DNA of 64,000 nucleotides from Larus michahellis (lineage: Eukaryota > Chordata > Aves > Charadriiformes > Laridae). The stretch is taken from positions 68,814,661 to 68,878,660 of the forward strand of contig NC_133897.1 in the NCBI RefSeq assembly GCF_964199755.1, in the 5' to 3' direction. Shown here in pieces: positions 22,670 to 35,158 of the stretch. The position numbers and the translations under genes were made by a program. Within the stretch, counting starts at the first letter, position 1. The number at the start of each line of letters is the position of its first letter. The notes under the pieces are model-generated. The model worked only from the letters and a program-made list of their open reading frames with translations. It ran no database searches and was not told where the DNA came from.

Positions 22670-25600
22670 TCACAGCAGCTCTTGGTGGAGTATTTCCCAC
22701 ACCATCTTCTTACGGAAGTAAGGCACGTGGGTCTGAAAAGAAAAGAAAATCCATGAAATACACCTCATGGCAGAAAGAGACACAAAATACGCAGAAACAC
22801 CCAGTTAATTCTTCACTATGAAGTTCCTTTTAAGAACTGTCAACACTTGCCCTTCGGGTACAGCCTGGCTTTCACCCACACAGCTCCTAAGAGGGTGACA
22901 TGCCACCAAAACCAGATCTCCTTGACTACACAACAGCTTACAAGCACTTTCACAGAAGAGCACTGCCTTGGAAAAGAACCAGTGTCTTCATTGGTCAGAG
23001 GCTGAGACCCATTTCTCCCAAAGATCCAAAGGCCAGATCCCACAAACCCACTGCCTCCAGTATCTTCCCCCAAGCGGGATCTCACTGGGAGCAGACACCT
23101 CAGCCACTGCGTAACTTCCCTGGCTCTTGGCTCTGTGCGGAAGAGGCTGGAGCTCTTTAGAACCTTCACTCACCTGTGTAAAGGTCATCGGTCTGTCTCT
23201 CGAGATGTAGTCTGCGTATTTGCAGGTAAACACGCCGCAGTCGCTTCCGTTCAATTGCTGAGGGATTTCCTAATGAATGCAAAGAAGATGGAGAATTTGC
23301 CTCTATCTTCAAGGAAAAGCAACTTGGAAGTAGCACCCATTACCAAAAATACCCTAACCAGACACTCCTGAACTTGCACCATCCCCAATAACCGCTCCCC
23401 AACACAAGGAACACACCCCAGGAACTGCACATCATCCCTCCCCTCGGCTTCCTGCGCTCGGATGTTACAATCCAAATTCCTCGCAGGCTGATAAGGGACA
23501 GCAGGCTTCCTCCCTGCAAGGTGTCTTGAGGTGTGCACAGTGTCTTTCTGAAGTGACGTTCCTTAAATCGAGTCTTTAGGTGCTGCTTTTCATTATTAAC
23601 TTGTTGAGAAACATCAGCTCAACCCCTTGCTTTGTCACGTGCCAGGATTTGGGCTGCAAACCAGAAGCCTATGTGCTCTGACAACTGCTAAAGAGACTTG
23701 AAATTTGACTTGTGAAATGGGGGTAAAGCCAAATTCACCTTCACGTGGCAGAGCAATTAAAAAAAAAAAAACCCAACAAAGTATTCAGCCACCAAGGAGA
23801 GGCACTGCTCAAAGATTTCATCCCAGCATGGTTTCCCGGTCCACTTGCAGCCCGATGTGGTACCAGAAGAAGATGCTTATGGCTGTTCTCTAAAGTCCTG
23901 GCCTTATGAGAAAGCGTTAAGAGCTCTGTGACAAGGAGTTCTAGTTCACATTTCAAGTGCAAGTAGTGTTTGCTTACGTGTGGCTCCATGCTGTGAACAG
24001 TCCACTCCAAAACACTCAGCTTCACCTTTCTTTTTTCACAGCTTTCTTCTTGCAGGTATTTGCTGTTTAAAACAAAAGCAAAATCACTCTTCATCGCTGT
24101 AATTCAGGCCGAGATAAAAAGAGCTGCTGAAAGATCACAGGAAGATGAGTGGCAGGAGGGTTTTATTGATCACTAAACAAAGTTGCTGCACGTGTGCCAC
24201 GGGGCTACCATGTCTTTGTCTGTGCTATAGTGGGAAGGTGGCAGAAGCCAGGCATCCAAGACACTGGGTGGAGGGGACGACGTGAGACCAGATAAGGAGT
24301 CACTGTCAGACAACTCGCAGCAAGCGAATCCAACATTTCTGCTTTGTAATCTACAAGAAATGGGAAAACTTGCAGCCGTGTCACAGGGGCAAAATCCAAA
24401 ACCCTTCTCCTAATTCACAACACAACAGCAGTGACTGAGCAGTTACTTACAGCACAGTCTCACAAATCTTGTCCCCTTCTTGTCCCAGGGAGTCGTAGTA
24501 TTTGACCGTCTTCTTTCTGGTGTCGATGACCTGTTATTAAAAGGTGACTGTTAGACAAAGCGCAACCTTCTGCTGCACAAGCCTCAATGATTTTTCTTGC
24601 TGGCTTTTTCTCCCCACCCAACTCTAAATAACAAGCCCGTTTGACTCACCGCTAGTGTCCAGTGCAAGCGCAAGTTAATGGGCACTAAGATGATGTCCTT
24701 GTGGAAGAGATCCACATGCCTGGTCCATCTTCCTACGGCTTCGTAGCCCCCAGAAGTAAGTTTTTCATAAAAGAATGAACTAAAAGCGTGGACTGATGGA
24801 TATCCTGCCTTCTTACTTCTTTCCATCACAAGGCCCATGTAGAAATTAATGACCTGTACCATAAAGAGGAAGCTTGAGATGTAAAATAAGACACTAGCTT
24901 ACCAAATGAAAAGCACAGCAACGTCTCTTTTCTGGCCACCCTGAAGTACGCAGCTGAGAGAACTCCAGCCTCAGCTGTCAGCTTTTGTTGTGAGAATTTC
25001 GCACTTGGTTACAGTTGTTTGTCAAACTGCACTTTGGTAAAAACACCTGCCACCCACTCCAAGAACGTAGACTAACTCCTGGAAGCTGCACAATACAAGT
25101 AAAGGAACTGCCAGAAACACTGGACCCTTCAGTACCTAAAATAAGAACTGTGCAGAGATTTCTGGGCTCTGCAGTGCAGCTCATCAAATAACTTTGCAAA
25201 GACTTCTGTACACCCTGAAGGGGTATTTTGAAATAAACGCTCCATTAGAAGACCCCTGTGCTGCAGCTCCTTTTACCTCATCGTTTAGCCAGCAAAGGTT
25301 CCCTAGGGTGCGGATGTCCTGGCGCGTGACCCTTAGTTTGAAGGCACTGCTCATGACCTCATCCGGCTCACCTTTGCCTAATGCAGCAATGACCTCTCTC
25401 TCCATGGCCTGAAATGAACAATTAAATGGGGAAGGACTTGTGAAACAGAGCATCGAGCATGCCAACCTGTGGGCAGCTTTCAACTCAAACACGGCCTGGA
25501 AATGAAGCTCAGGTGACAGAGCAACTGCCTTTGCTGGCTTTCGGCTAGGTTAGCAATCGCCCCTTTTTGTTGCTTGGTTGGTTTCAGCATCCCAACTTGG

Positions 25601-28600
25601 AACTTTGGGGGCCAGGTTTGCCTCAATTTGTTTTCACCAAGGAAGCTGAGATAAAACGCGGGAGTGGCAAACACACAGCAAACGCCTTTCCCATGTGGTG
25701 CTGCAGCCTTCGCAACGCTGAGGTTTAAGCCAACCACAGCAGGCATTCTCCATGCCAAGGCAGCTGAGTCAGGAGCCTGAAAGAATGTGAGGGTGGGGGA
25801 ACTTCAAGGGACCTGAAGCACCAGCAAAGGGGGAAACTGAGGCAGCTACACTGCAGTCAGGCAATCGGGAGTCCAGGCTGTGCATGCAACTGGTTGCAAT
25901 TTGGACGTTTCCATCTAAGTCTGCCTAAGGAATGCAAATAAACCACTAGGTCTGCTAGTATAAAATACTCTGAACTGCAAGAGCATCTTCTTCTCGGTTG
26001 AACGTGGGCTAGCAGGATAAGAAAACCCCTGGTTTTCCTTGTACTGAGCATCACCCCGCAGACTTTGTAAACTCTGGACTTGCTAGCCCTTTCCAAGTCA
26101 ATCCTCTGTAGGCAAAAAAGGGGGCGCTCAGTTAGACTGCAACTCCCAAGAACAAAAGCAGCCAAAATTCAGACAAGCAGGGGAACCTCAACTCCCCCTC
26201 CCTGTTGCATAGCGTAACTAAGTGAACTCCTGTGACCACTGCTACACGCAGCGCAACCATGCCCAGTGCGCATCCACGGCTCGGTGACATCCCGAGGACG
26301 TACACAAGATGCTCAGGTCCCCCACAAGCAAGGCAACGCCACGGAGCAGTAAAAGCTTCTATTACAAGTTCTATCTTCATGGTAGGACAGGTTGAGAGGC
26401 AGATCCCATATAACTGTAGGAATCAGGTTAGCACTGCTCTGGGAGACTGCTGCTAAACCTGGACTCATTTTTGCCCGAGTAACAGAAGCCCCACAAACCC
26501 TTAGGTTAGAGCACAACTGAAGGAGCGCGTGGAGCATAAGATGCTTAAATCCTGTAAATCCTTCACACCAGCTTTAGTGCTGACCTTTGCACCGGGAAGT
26601 CACAGCCGCAGACACTCCCTAACAGGTTAAACCCAAGTTCTTCAGATTTCAAAAAGCCTTAAGAACCACCTATAACAAATGGGGTTCCTTGCAGCTGTTT
26701 CACAGCCTTCAGTTTTGTCCAACAGCCTGTCAGCTACGGTACCTCTGTGAGCGGAGTAAAGCCGTCTGCTCTTTTTTGCAGCCTTGGCAGTTTCTTTTCT
26801 TCCACATCACAGGCAGGTGACTTTTTGGCCTCACCAGGTGACAGAGGTACCGCTTGTTTCGCTGGTCCATCCTGTTGCAGAGTATCTTCTGCTGGTGGGG
26901 AGCCCCTGCGAGGAGAGGGGGAGAGAAAGGGAGAGAGCAGTGAGCTGTGGACCTGTACTGTCCCACGGAATTCTCAAGAATTCACCTTCGGGATAAGAAA
27001 TGCTTTTTCAAGGCTCCTGCTGACTGGAGCCCCGGTTGCACCCCTGTGACAACATCCTCTCAGCTTCCAGCACGATTCTTTTGGAGCAGCAAGACTGGGA
27101 TAGAATGAAGCGCTGGAGGCTTTGTAAATTCCTTCCCACCTCCCTTTGCAAGACTCCTTTGGTTTCTCTTGATCAGTTTCATTCTTTGGAAAACAGGGAA
27201 GCAACCAGCACTTCCTCTGTCAAGTGCTCTGGGATCTACTGGGGATAAAGGCTGCGTGCTAGGTGTTATACTGCAAGGTATAACATGAACGTCTGCAACT
27301 CTACCTGCAGCCACATAGAGTTAGCTTACGGAAACTAAGACCAGCACAGGGAACTACAAATGGGACACCTACAGGATATTTACTTGCCTTCTGTAGGCTA
27401 GTCAAGAGAGTGACTGTCCCCATTTGGAGAGGATTATCAGTAAAACCAGGCAGACTCTGAAGAGCAAACAAATGCACAGACATTAAAGTTGTCCGTATAC
27501 ACGTGCCTTCTTCAAAACCAAGAAGTTGCCTTGTCACCAAAGACAAGGACAGGGAGACCTTTTCCAGGAGGGAGACCTACAACAGACTCTCACGGTATTC
27601 TCCCCTTTCAATCCAGCGTGGTAAGAGTAGGCATCACAAGCTTTGTCAAATGACTTCCCTTGGTAGTTAAAGGCACAAAAAAAGGCAAGAAAATGTTCCT
27701 TTTACTTGAACCCATCCTACTCTATCAGTTCCTTTCTTTCCTTCTCTCCCCTCGAGCTTAGGTGAACCACTGACAATTTAAGCACACAACAGTGCCGCAC
27801 GGCTAAAGAGAGCGCCAGGCTTTAAAGCGGGGAGAAGAACAGGGACGGAAAGAGACGCGCACACAGAGCCAAAAGAAACAAGAACCACGATGAAAAGAGA
27901 CTCTACCTGGTCATAAGATCACCCTGAGATGGCTCTGGGCAGCAAACATCTGCCCATTTGACACCTGCACAGAAAAGCAGCAGTATTAGAAAAATAAGTC
28001 AACTTGCAATTTTACTTTTCAAGTAAAAACAAGTACAGAAGCCAGAGTTTTCTAAGGTAGATGAAACCTCAGAAAAATCAGGCACATTAAAGACTTCTGT
28101 AACGTGCAATACCTGTCCTTCTCTTTTTTGCCTCAGTCTCGGCAGGATCGTCCGCAGGTGCACAAGTGCTGAGGAAAGAACACACAGAACCGCGGGTTGA
28201 AACTTCCTTCAGCTTCTACCAGGCTGACTCTCCTTCACAGGACCCAAACTTCCAAAGTTACTTTCCAGAGCCCAAAGGTTTCCCCCTCCGGCGAAAGGCC
28301 CTCGGGCGGCGCGGGGCGGCGGGCGGCGGCGAGGAGGGCGCCGAGGGCCCCCAGCAGCCATCGGGACACACGGCACGCGGCGGAAGGGCGCCCGGCCCGC
28401 GCGCCCGGCGCCGCCTCCCTATTGGCTGCCGGGGAGCGCCCCCGCCCCTGCGAAATGGAGGGGAGGGGAGGGGAGGGGAGGGGAGGGGAGGGGAGGGGAG
28501 GGGAGGGGAGGGGAGGGGAGGGGAGGGGAGGGGAGGTGGCGGGGCGCGCGCATGCGCGGCACTGCCTGAGGGAGGTGGGAACGGCCGCCCAGCCCTCCGC

Positions 28601-29051
28601 CGCCTCCTCCCGGCTTGGGCCGGGCCTGTGCCGGCCCGCCCCCGGCCAGGCGGGGAGCTTTCCCTCCCAGAAAGCCCCGAGCCGAGGCCTGGGGGGCCGT
28701 AGAGGGGGACGGGCTCGTTTCCCTTTAGGGAGAGGCCCCGTAGAGGCCGTGGGGAGGCCGGAGGGGCCCAACAAAGGCCGGAGGGACCTCGCGGGGGACC
28801 CACAGAGGCCCGGGGGGCCCGTCGGAGGCCGGAGGGGCCCCACGGAGGACCCAGAGGCTGGAGAAGCCGTTCCGCCTCCCGCAGGACGGAGGCGGGCATC
28901 ACGGGTCCTTGCGCGCCCCCTGCTGCCTCCTGTGCTCCCCGGCGGTGAGGGAATGGCATTGCCGGGCTTACCCAGCGCTATCGAGGTAGCGCAGCCACCG
29001 CTTTTTGCCCATCCGCTGGGGAGCTGCGGTGCCTGCGCCCGGCTCCGCCAT
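22670..29051 (-). CDS. SENP2-like: SENP2-like SUMO-specific cysteine protease, ten coding exons, 338 aa
   Basis: Exons, 5' to 3': 29051-28972, 28168-28113, 27964-27907, 26905-26743, 25408-25277, 24853-24650, 24530-24451, 24062-23978, 23269-23174, 22732-22670. All introns are GT-AG, phases agree throughout, and the sum is 1,017 nt with stop. The start ATG has a good context (GCTGCCATGG); an in-frame ATG also exists at 29093. Residues 1-118 are a short basic N-terminus (GKKRW at 15-19, KKRR at 41-44, possible nuclear signals). Residues about 119-338 are a complete C48 (Ulp1/SENP) protease domain. His227 (LHW), Asp244 (YYDSLG), Gln291 and Cys297 (GSDCG) are spaced 17, 64 and 70 residues from His, as in SENP2. 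PLTEAMEREV and [12 protein letters not shown] favour SENP2 over SENP1. Such enzymes process SUMO precursors and deconjugate SUMO. The N-terminus is much shorter than mammalian SENP2 (about 590 aa), so this is a paralogue. The exon at 26905-26743 looks like a fusion of two exons kept separate in the other arm. Confidence 0.85.
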
Positions 29052-29120
29052 GGCAGCGGTGCAACTAGGGACGCGGACGCGGCGTTCGACCATGGTGACG
29101 AACCGTGATGTAGCGGCGGC
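28300..29120 (-). promoter_or_regulatory. CpG island around exon 1 of right SENP2-like gene
   Basis: Dense CpG and GC boxes span exon 1, the start of intron 1 and the first bases upstream. An inverted CCAAT box (ATTGGCTG) is at about 28421-28428, inside intron 1. The core promoter is expected just above 29051; no TATA box is seen there, as usual for CpG-island promoters. A GGGGA tract lies in the island. Confidence 0.6.
28457..28536 (+). repeat. (GGGGA)n pentanucleotide tract
   Basis: About 16 uninterrupted AGGGG/GGGGA units in intron 1 of the right-arm gene. The left arm has only one or two units at the matching place, so the tract expanded in one arm. It is a homopurine G-run sequence that could form G-quadruplex or triplex structures. 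Confidence 0.95.
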
Positions 29121-31600
29121 CAAGGGCCCGCTGCAGGGAGCCCGGCTAAAGCGGCTGCTGTGGGGCTGGCAAGCAGGCTGGCGAGTGCTGGGCTGGCTCC
29201 TGGTGGCCTCGGCTGGCTCTCGGGGGCAATCCCTTGCCTTGCCCCGCTGTTAAGAGTTTTTTTTTTTAATACAGTGCTTCCTAATGCTTTATCAGCTGTT
29301 GCCTCTGGGGTGGAAATGTGCATGTGTTGCTGCAGCCACGTCCTGGAGAGACTTTTCTCTCCTGGAGAGGCACATGAGGTGTGAAAACGAATTTTGAAGT
29401 CTAAGAGGAGCAAAGGGGAAGTCTAAGAGGAGCAGCAGATGAAACTGCTCAGGGCAGGAATGGCCGTTTGGGGCAGCCCTTGTCACAGGAGGTCCCACTA
29501 GCTTTTTATGCCTGCAGGGAGTCTTAAGTGATGGTGGGGTCTGGTTTAATGAAAACGACCTTCCCCGTTCCTTTAGGAACTTAATTGCCGCTTCACTTCT
29601 GCTTCAGGGCTCTGACTAAGGCTTCTCCCTCCCTCTCCTCTCCCCATCCATTTGTTTGAGTTACTGAATAAGGAAAGATGCAAGGTCTTTCTCGGTTTAG
29701 CTCTGTGAAGCTAAAGCTCACCTGCAGCGCTCCTGTTTCTGTCCACAGCAGAGAGAAAGCCAGAGCGCTGAACCCACTGGACAATATTCTAGGAAAGGGG
29801 GAAGGGTGGTCTTTTGGGGAAGGGCTCTTCCCTGCCCCCAAGGCAGATGTGGCCCACGTGAGACTCGTACAGCTGCCCTGTGGCACAGGGTGATGCTGAG
29901 GCTTCTCTCCTGCCTTGGGACCCCCTACCCTGGGCACAGGTGTGGAGCCAGCCCTGGGGCTGCAGGATTCCTCTGCCAGGCATGTCCCCCCAGCCGCAGT
30001 TTCTCCCACCCTGCAGCAGAACCTGGGGCTTTCGCTGGCTAATCTTGGCAGTTCTTTGCCTTGGGTACCATCCCCCTGGATATGAGTCAGTTTGTCACCA
30101 CAGCTGCCTTATGGCTCGTGTGTGTTTAGCCAGTTGGCACCTAAAGGCACCTCGCAGCTTGTCCCTGCTTCCCACCCCAAAACGGGCACTCCAGGAGGCA
30201 GACTCCGTCTCGTGGCCAAGCATGGGTCTGGGCGGTCTTACTTGGGGTGTAAAATCGCAGAACTTGAACTTGGCTCCTGCCTGAGCTGAGCAGGGCACAT
30301 CTGAATTGCTGCCCGTCTTCTCCCCTGCCCACCAACCCCTCCCAGACGTTCCTCCTTCTCCACGGGCTGTCGTGGTGGTGTTTATCACTCAGCTCGGAAG
30401 GGACACCGCCATCACCACCACTTTGTGGACCGAGAAGGACTAGGAGTGCCGGGCAGGGGTCCCTCAGCTTCCCGCCACCATTGCCGTGGCAGGGGCTTGC
30501 ATGGGGGTGGCACATCATCTCACCGAAGCCCGGCTGCAGTGTCTGGTCCACATCTGATCTGGGCTGGGAGGATGGGTTTGGGGGAGGCGTGCGGAGACCC
30601 TGTTCTGTCCTCCCGGTGTCACCAGAGAGGTGGTCAGCACTCCTGGAGATGGGCTCTGCTCCCTCCCCTGCTGCGTGGTGCATATATATGCATATATACA
30701 CACACCGGCACAAGTGTCATTACATATGCAGGCTTCACACTTCCAAACAAATCATCATTTTCCACCGACCGAAAATGCAATTCTGTGTAACACACTCAGA
30801 CACTGTTCTAAAATAACCCCTCTACTCTATTATTTACTTGCAATCATCTTTGGTAATGACAGAACCTAATTAGCATGGTAGACTTTTTTTTAATCGGTAT
30901 AAAGCTTAACTTCAGTCCCGTTGCCTAAACGCTTGGTTTGACCACACTAGAAGGTTTTCTTTCTTTCAAGAGATTAAAGAACATTTCAAGTTCAGCAGCA
31001 GAATTCTATTTTTTCCTAAAACCAAACAGTTCTAAATTTTGTGTCAATTCTGATCAAGAATGCTCACTCATGACACCGCAGTACCGGATGTTTTTCAAAA
31101 ATCACCTGGTTTATCTTTGTAGCATCTCTTAAACCTGAATATTCAGCCTAATGGGCATTCCAGATTAAGCATTCCGAAATTCATTTGCTAAACCAACATG
31201 GAATCGTGCTTAAACCACTGCCAAACAACTTCAAGTTGAACTATTTACAATTGCCTACCATCCAACACTGTGGGGACGGGGTGGGACACAACTCGCAGGA
31301 TAAAGCAGATTTTCAGTGAATTGCAGGAGCAAGAGAATCAAGGCCATATTCTTCTCCGTCAAATTATTTGAGGAGGTGTCCTAAACTATGGCCACCTCAC
31401 ATATTAACCCTGCAAAGGGCAGTGCAAATCCTGAGAACTAATTTAGGTTACAAACAACAAATTTAACCTCAACGCGTTATTACCTTCAAAAGAAAACAAT
31501 CCACAGACATGAGTTCTGAGTTCATGTATTAATAGAGCTGTAAGCAGCCTTCAACTCTTTGTAAAAGAGTTAGACAAAGCCAGATTAAAGAAGGGCCAAA
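29120..31600. other. No clear gene; low-complexity patches
   Basis: Several short open frames on both strands without motif or splice support. A T-run lies near 29258 and a TA/CA-rich patch near 30678-30705. I see no mobile element with confidence. Confidence 0.4.
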
Positions 31601-31608
31601 CCCCAAAA

Positions 31609-31745
31609 CTAAGGCTGTTCTTCCTTTGGGGAAAAATCCTTCTGTTCATAAAACGTAACCCTCTTGGCGGGATCAGGCAAGACAGAAGGAACCTTGTTGA
31701 AATACGGGTGGTCTGATACCGAGAAGGACACCAGAAATGCACAAC
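31609..31745 (-). CDS. Candidate last exon of an unrecognised gene
   Basis: The minus-strand frame reads SVSDHPYFNKVPSVLPDPAKR, then VTFYEQKDFSPKEEQP and a stop at 31609. The composition is protein-like. Possible acceptor sites (CTCCAG, GGTATCAG) lie just upstream in the gene's direction. I do not recognise the protein, found no upstream exons with certainty, and no cross-arm copy exists for comparison. It could be chance. Confidence 0.2.
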
Positions 31746-31749
31746 TGGA

Positions 31750-34240
31750 GGGAAGCAGCAGGGAGGATCTTGCCCACAAACATACCCCGTACCCCTTTTT
31801 GGTTTTTAGAAGTTAATAAGCTTGGAAGAAATCAGTAGAGAAATTACATGAGCACAAGCAAATGACTGAAGTCTTCATCTATTTGCTATATTTTTAGAAC
31901 AATCTTTGCTCTATTACGTTAAGATGGATGTGGAAGCGGGACACCTGTGATCTGAGAAGAAATAGATGTGTATCTAAACCAGAAAATTAAACAGCTGGCT
32001 TAGATCCATTCCGCTCTTTTGGACTTTACAACGTTGTCCAGTTTTTAAACATCCACGTTTTTGTTTCCAGATCATCATTCGTTGAAACCTCCCTCTTCAG
32101 TCTACCACATTTTCCAGGATCATGCCACTTCTTCATTACTTGCAGCCTCAAAGGAACTCCTGGCACCTCACCTGCTCCAGATATTCCTGAGACTGGTAAT
32201 AACCCCTAAAATGTCAAAGCTCTTACCCCCCACAATGTCCCAGGAAATCCTCCCTGGCTAAAATGTCAAACACCAGGAGCCTGCATCCCTCCAAAAGCAG
32301 TTTACCCCCCAGCATCCTGACACATATTGAGGGTTCGTACAAGCCACTCCCACAGCTCACCGAAATTCCACAGTCTCTACTAGCTCATTTTGTTGTTCTT
32401 CAGGCATTTTCTCTTCCTAATCTTTGCTCTCTTGCCAAACTAGGCTCCTGGAATGAATGCGGAAGAAAAAAGAAGAAAAGCCAAACTTCTTTATCCTCCC
32501 TCTATTCAAACTCTGCTGGTAAGCGGATCAAGACTGGTGTTAGTATTAAATAACCGTTTTGTTCTGACCTTGAATTTGTGACGTGTCCATTTTAAAAATC
32601 TCCAGATCCCTTGATGGTTACCAACGGTTCTTCCCCTTCATTGGGCATTGCTGGAATCGAGGTGGAAGCCCTGAAGTCCAGGCTTGTGTGTTTCCAATCA
32701 TTCTCTCCATCCTTGAAGCATATTGAAAACAACGTGTAATGCTGTAGGGATGATATTTTTGAGCACGTTCATCAAGGTGCGTTACAGTCACCGACTCCGC
32801 AGGCAGGGAATGCCAGGGCCGCAGCATTATTTGGGGGGCAGCAGACAGAAAAGGGTTCCGTGGACAGAAGCAGCTGTAAGGTATGGAAGTGAGGACCGCG
32901 TGTTCTTTGCGCTTCCGAGATCCAGGTTTTCCTCACGGGGATCCAAGTTACAGGTTTCACTTCCTTAATGGAAGATACCGGCAAAGAAAGCGATTGAAGT
33001 ATTTTTTAAATCCTAAATTCCTATAAAATTACGTAGTTCCACGTGTTTTCTTAAGGAAAGCTGCAGCCCCACATTACACGTCATCAAATCTACGATAACA
33101 TTTACGCAAGGTGTAATTGCGCTCACTTCACACTCCTTCCAGCTCCCTGCTACTCAATTTAGCAATCGATCCAAGAAAGAAGGAACAGCTTTTGCCTCTC
33201 TCCCCCTGAAGCACACCATCACCAGACCAGATCACTGCTGGGGGGGCTGGGAATCCACTGGGAGGGAAAGCAGAGCAGCCCCTTCCCATGACAGTTCCCA
33301 CACTCCACCAAAAAAAAAAAAAAAAAAGACAAGAAAAGACAAGAATGTGTTTTGAAAAATGAGACTATCAGACAAGAAGCACGGAAGCCCAGCTTCCTCC
33401 CACCACCTCTGCCGCTTGCACTGGCCCTGGGGCTCACTCCGTGCCACCAAGCCGGCAGGAGACTAGTCCAGCAGCAAAAAGCAAATGATTTTCTGACAGC
33501 TTCGGGCACTGAGCAGCCCAACAAAACGTCAGATCAAGGGCAGCTGATGAAGGAGGAACACAAAGAACGACCGATCCTTTTGGTGGCATCAAGCTGTCAG
33601 ATTGTTTCCAGCCTTCTCAAACTGCTTCCTTAGTTCTTCCTCCACAACTTGGTAAGAAAAATCAGCATTTTAAAAAATAGATGTGTGGAGTATCTTGTAA
33701 GTAGATCTATAAATTGAGCATTTATACTATACAAGTTACTCTGATTAAAAAAAACAACCAACGAAACAAAAGACCTGACTACCACATTAAACAATTTCTG
33801 AGCAGACACGTACCAAGTAATCACCACCACCATTAACTAATTCACACAATGAGACTCACTATCTTTTCCTTTAACTAGTCTTCTTCCCGACCCTTCCATG
33901 CCTGAATCACGTGCACTCCAGTGAGCACAATTTCCATGAATGAAAACACAATAAAAGCGACTTGGAAAAACGTGGCAATTATTACAGCGTACCGATGGTA
34001 TCTGAAGTGTACTCCAGTATTTGAAGTATCAGTAGCGTCTAATAACTTAGAGTCTCTTAGTTAAAAAGAGTTTCCAGAGTTTAATCCCACTATGGAGTAT
34101 AAGCTGTGAAAGGGAATTTGAGTGGGGACTTTTTTCCCCCCTTTCCCCCCCTACCTTTGCTTTGCTGCTGAAATAGCAAGTCCCATTACTTGCGAAAGCC
34201 CCTGGTATTTCTTCTCCATCCCCAATGCTGACATTAGGGC
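31750..34240. other. No gene seen; A-run near 33310
   Basis: AT-richer intergenic sequence. A run of about 19 A residues at 33309-33327 may be an oligo(A) tail of an old insertion, but I recognise no element beside it. Confidence 0.4.
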
Positions 34241-34246
34241 TCGTGG

Positions 34247-35140
34247 CTACACAGTCAAGTCAAGCCTGCAAAGCAATGCAGCCGGAAACAGAATCAGAAA
34301 AAAAATAATCTTGCTCCTCTGTCTTTTTAATGTTTGATTCATTCTCCCTACTTGCCCACTCGATTGGCGTCTCCAAGGGGTATGCAAATCCCATTTTACC
34401 CCTAAAGCCCTTCCTAAAGTCCGAACCACTTCTGCCGCAAAATGTGGTCCCCTGTCTGATGACATTCCCGTCGGGATTCCAAACCTCAGAATAATTTCCC
34501 TCAGTAACACCTTCACTACCTCCCGTGCCTGGCTGGTACGGCAGGGAAAAGCTTCAGGCCATCCAGAAAAAGTACCCACTAGAACCAACAAACACCGGTA
34601 CCCGACTTGCCCGGGAAGCTCAGAAAAATCAATTTGCCAGTAATCCCCTGGTGTGTTTCCTTTCTTTATTGCTCCTGGTGGGGGTCTCGGCTCACTGCGG
34701 GGATTATTCTTCTGACATATTTCACATCTGTTTACAACACTGTTTGCAATACTAGTCATTCCCACTCCCAAAGCTTACGTCTTAGTATTATCTACTAAAG
34801 CCTCCATTCCCCAATGGGTTTCTTTATGAGTTTTCTCTGAAATGTCTCTCACAAGATTCTCAGGTGATATCACACGCTGATCCTTGGCCATCCACCATCC
34901 GTTGTCATCCTCACCGGACATTAACAACTTAGCTAATTGCTCGTCCCTTCCTGTAGACTTGGGAGGCTGACTTAAATGTTGGGATCTTCCAGGCCACGTC
35001 CCGAGGATTTTCTTTTCTGCAGCTTGCCCAGCAGTCAGAGCCGCCTTTCGGTTTTCTGTAACGATGAAAGAGTTGCCAAATTGATGAGCCTTACAGTGCA
35101 TCCCAGCAAGTTGTTTAGGCAATTGCACCACTTCTAACAA
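34247..35140 (-). pseudogene. pol: Second ERV: end of RNase H and integrase, with altered active site
   Basis: The frame 35140-34775 holds the end of RNase H (LPKQLAGMHCKAHQFGNS) and the spacer before integrase. The frame 34771-34247 holds integrase: zinc-region cysteines (CEICQKN), first catalytic Asp (QIDFSELPG), second Asp (SSDRGPHFAAEVV). At the third position SSGQVGRMNQT has Gly where Glu is required. A stop separates the two frames and the C-terminal domain is lost at 34247. Clearly gammaretrovirus-like, and inactive both by the missing acidic residue and by truncation. Confidence 0.85.
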
Positions 35141-35158
35141 CTTCTTTATTAAATTTCC

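Larger units (their letters stand above)
19221..28961 (-). repeat. Right arm of large inverted repeat (palindrome)
   Basis: Reverse complement of 425-11820 (see left arm). The spacer between arms is 7,400 bp. This arm keeps coding exon 1 just outside its outer end (28972-29051). It lacks about 1 kb of intron 1 CpG-rich sequence and about 718 bp between two coding exons, and has gained a GGGGA tract. It carries the apparently intact SENP2-like gene. Confidence 0.95.

Noticed and set aside
28235..29413. Long open frames over 300 codons on both strands of the CpG island
   Set aside because: Composition effect: P/A/R/G-rich translations, GGGGA tract read as GEGRG or PLPSP repeats, overlapping in several frames.
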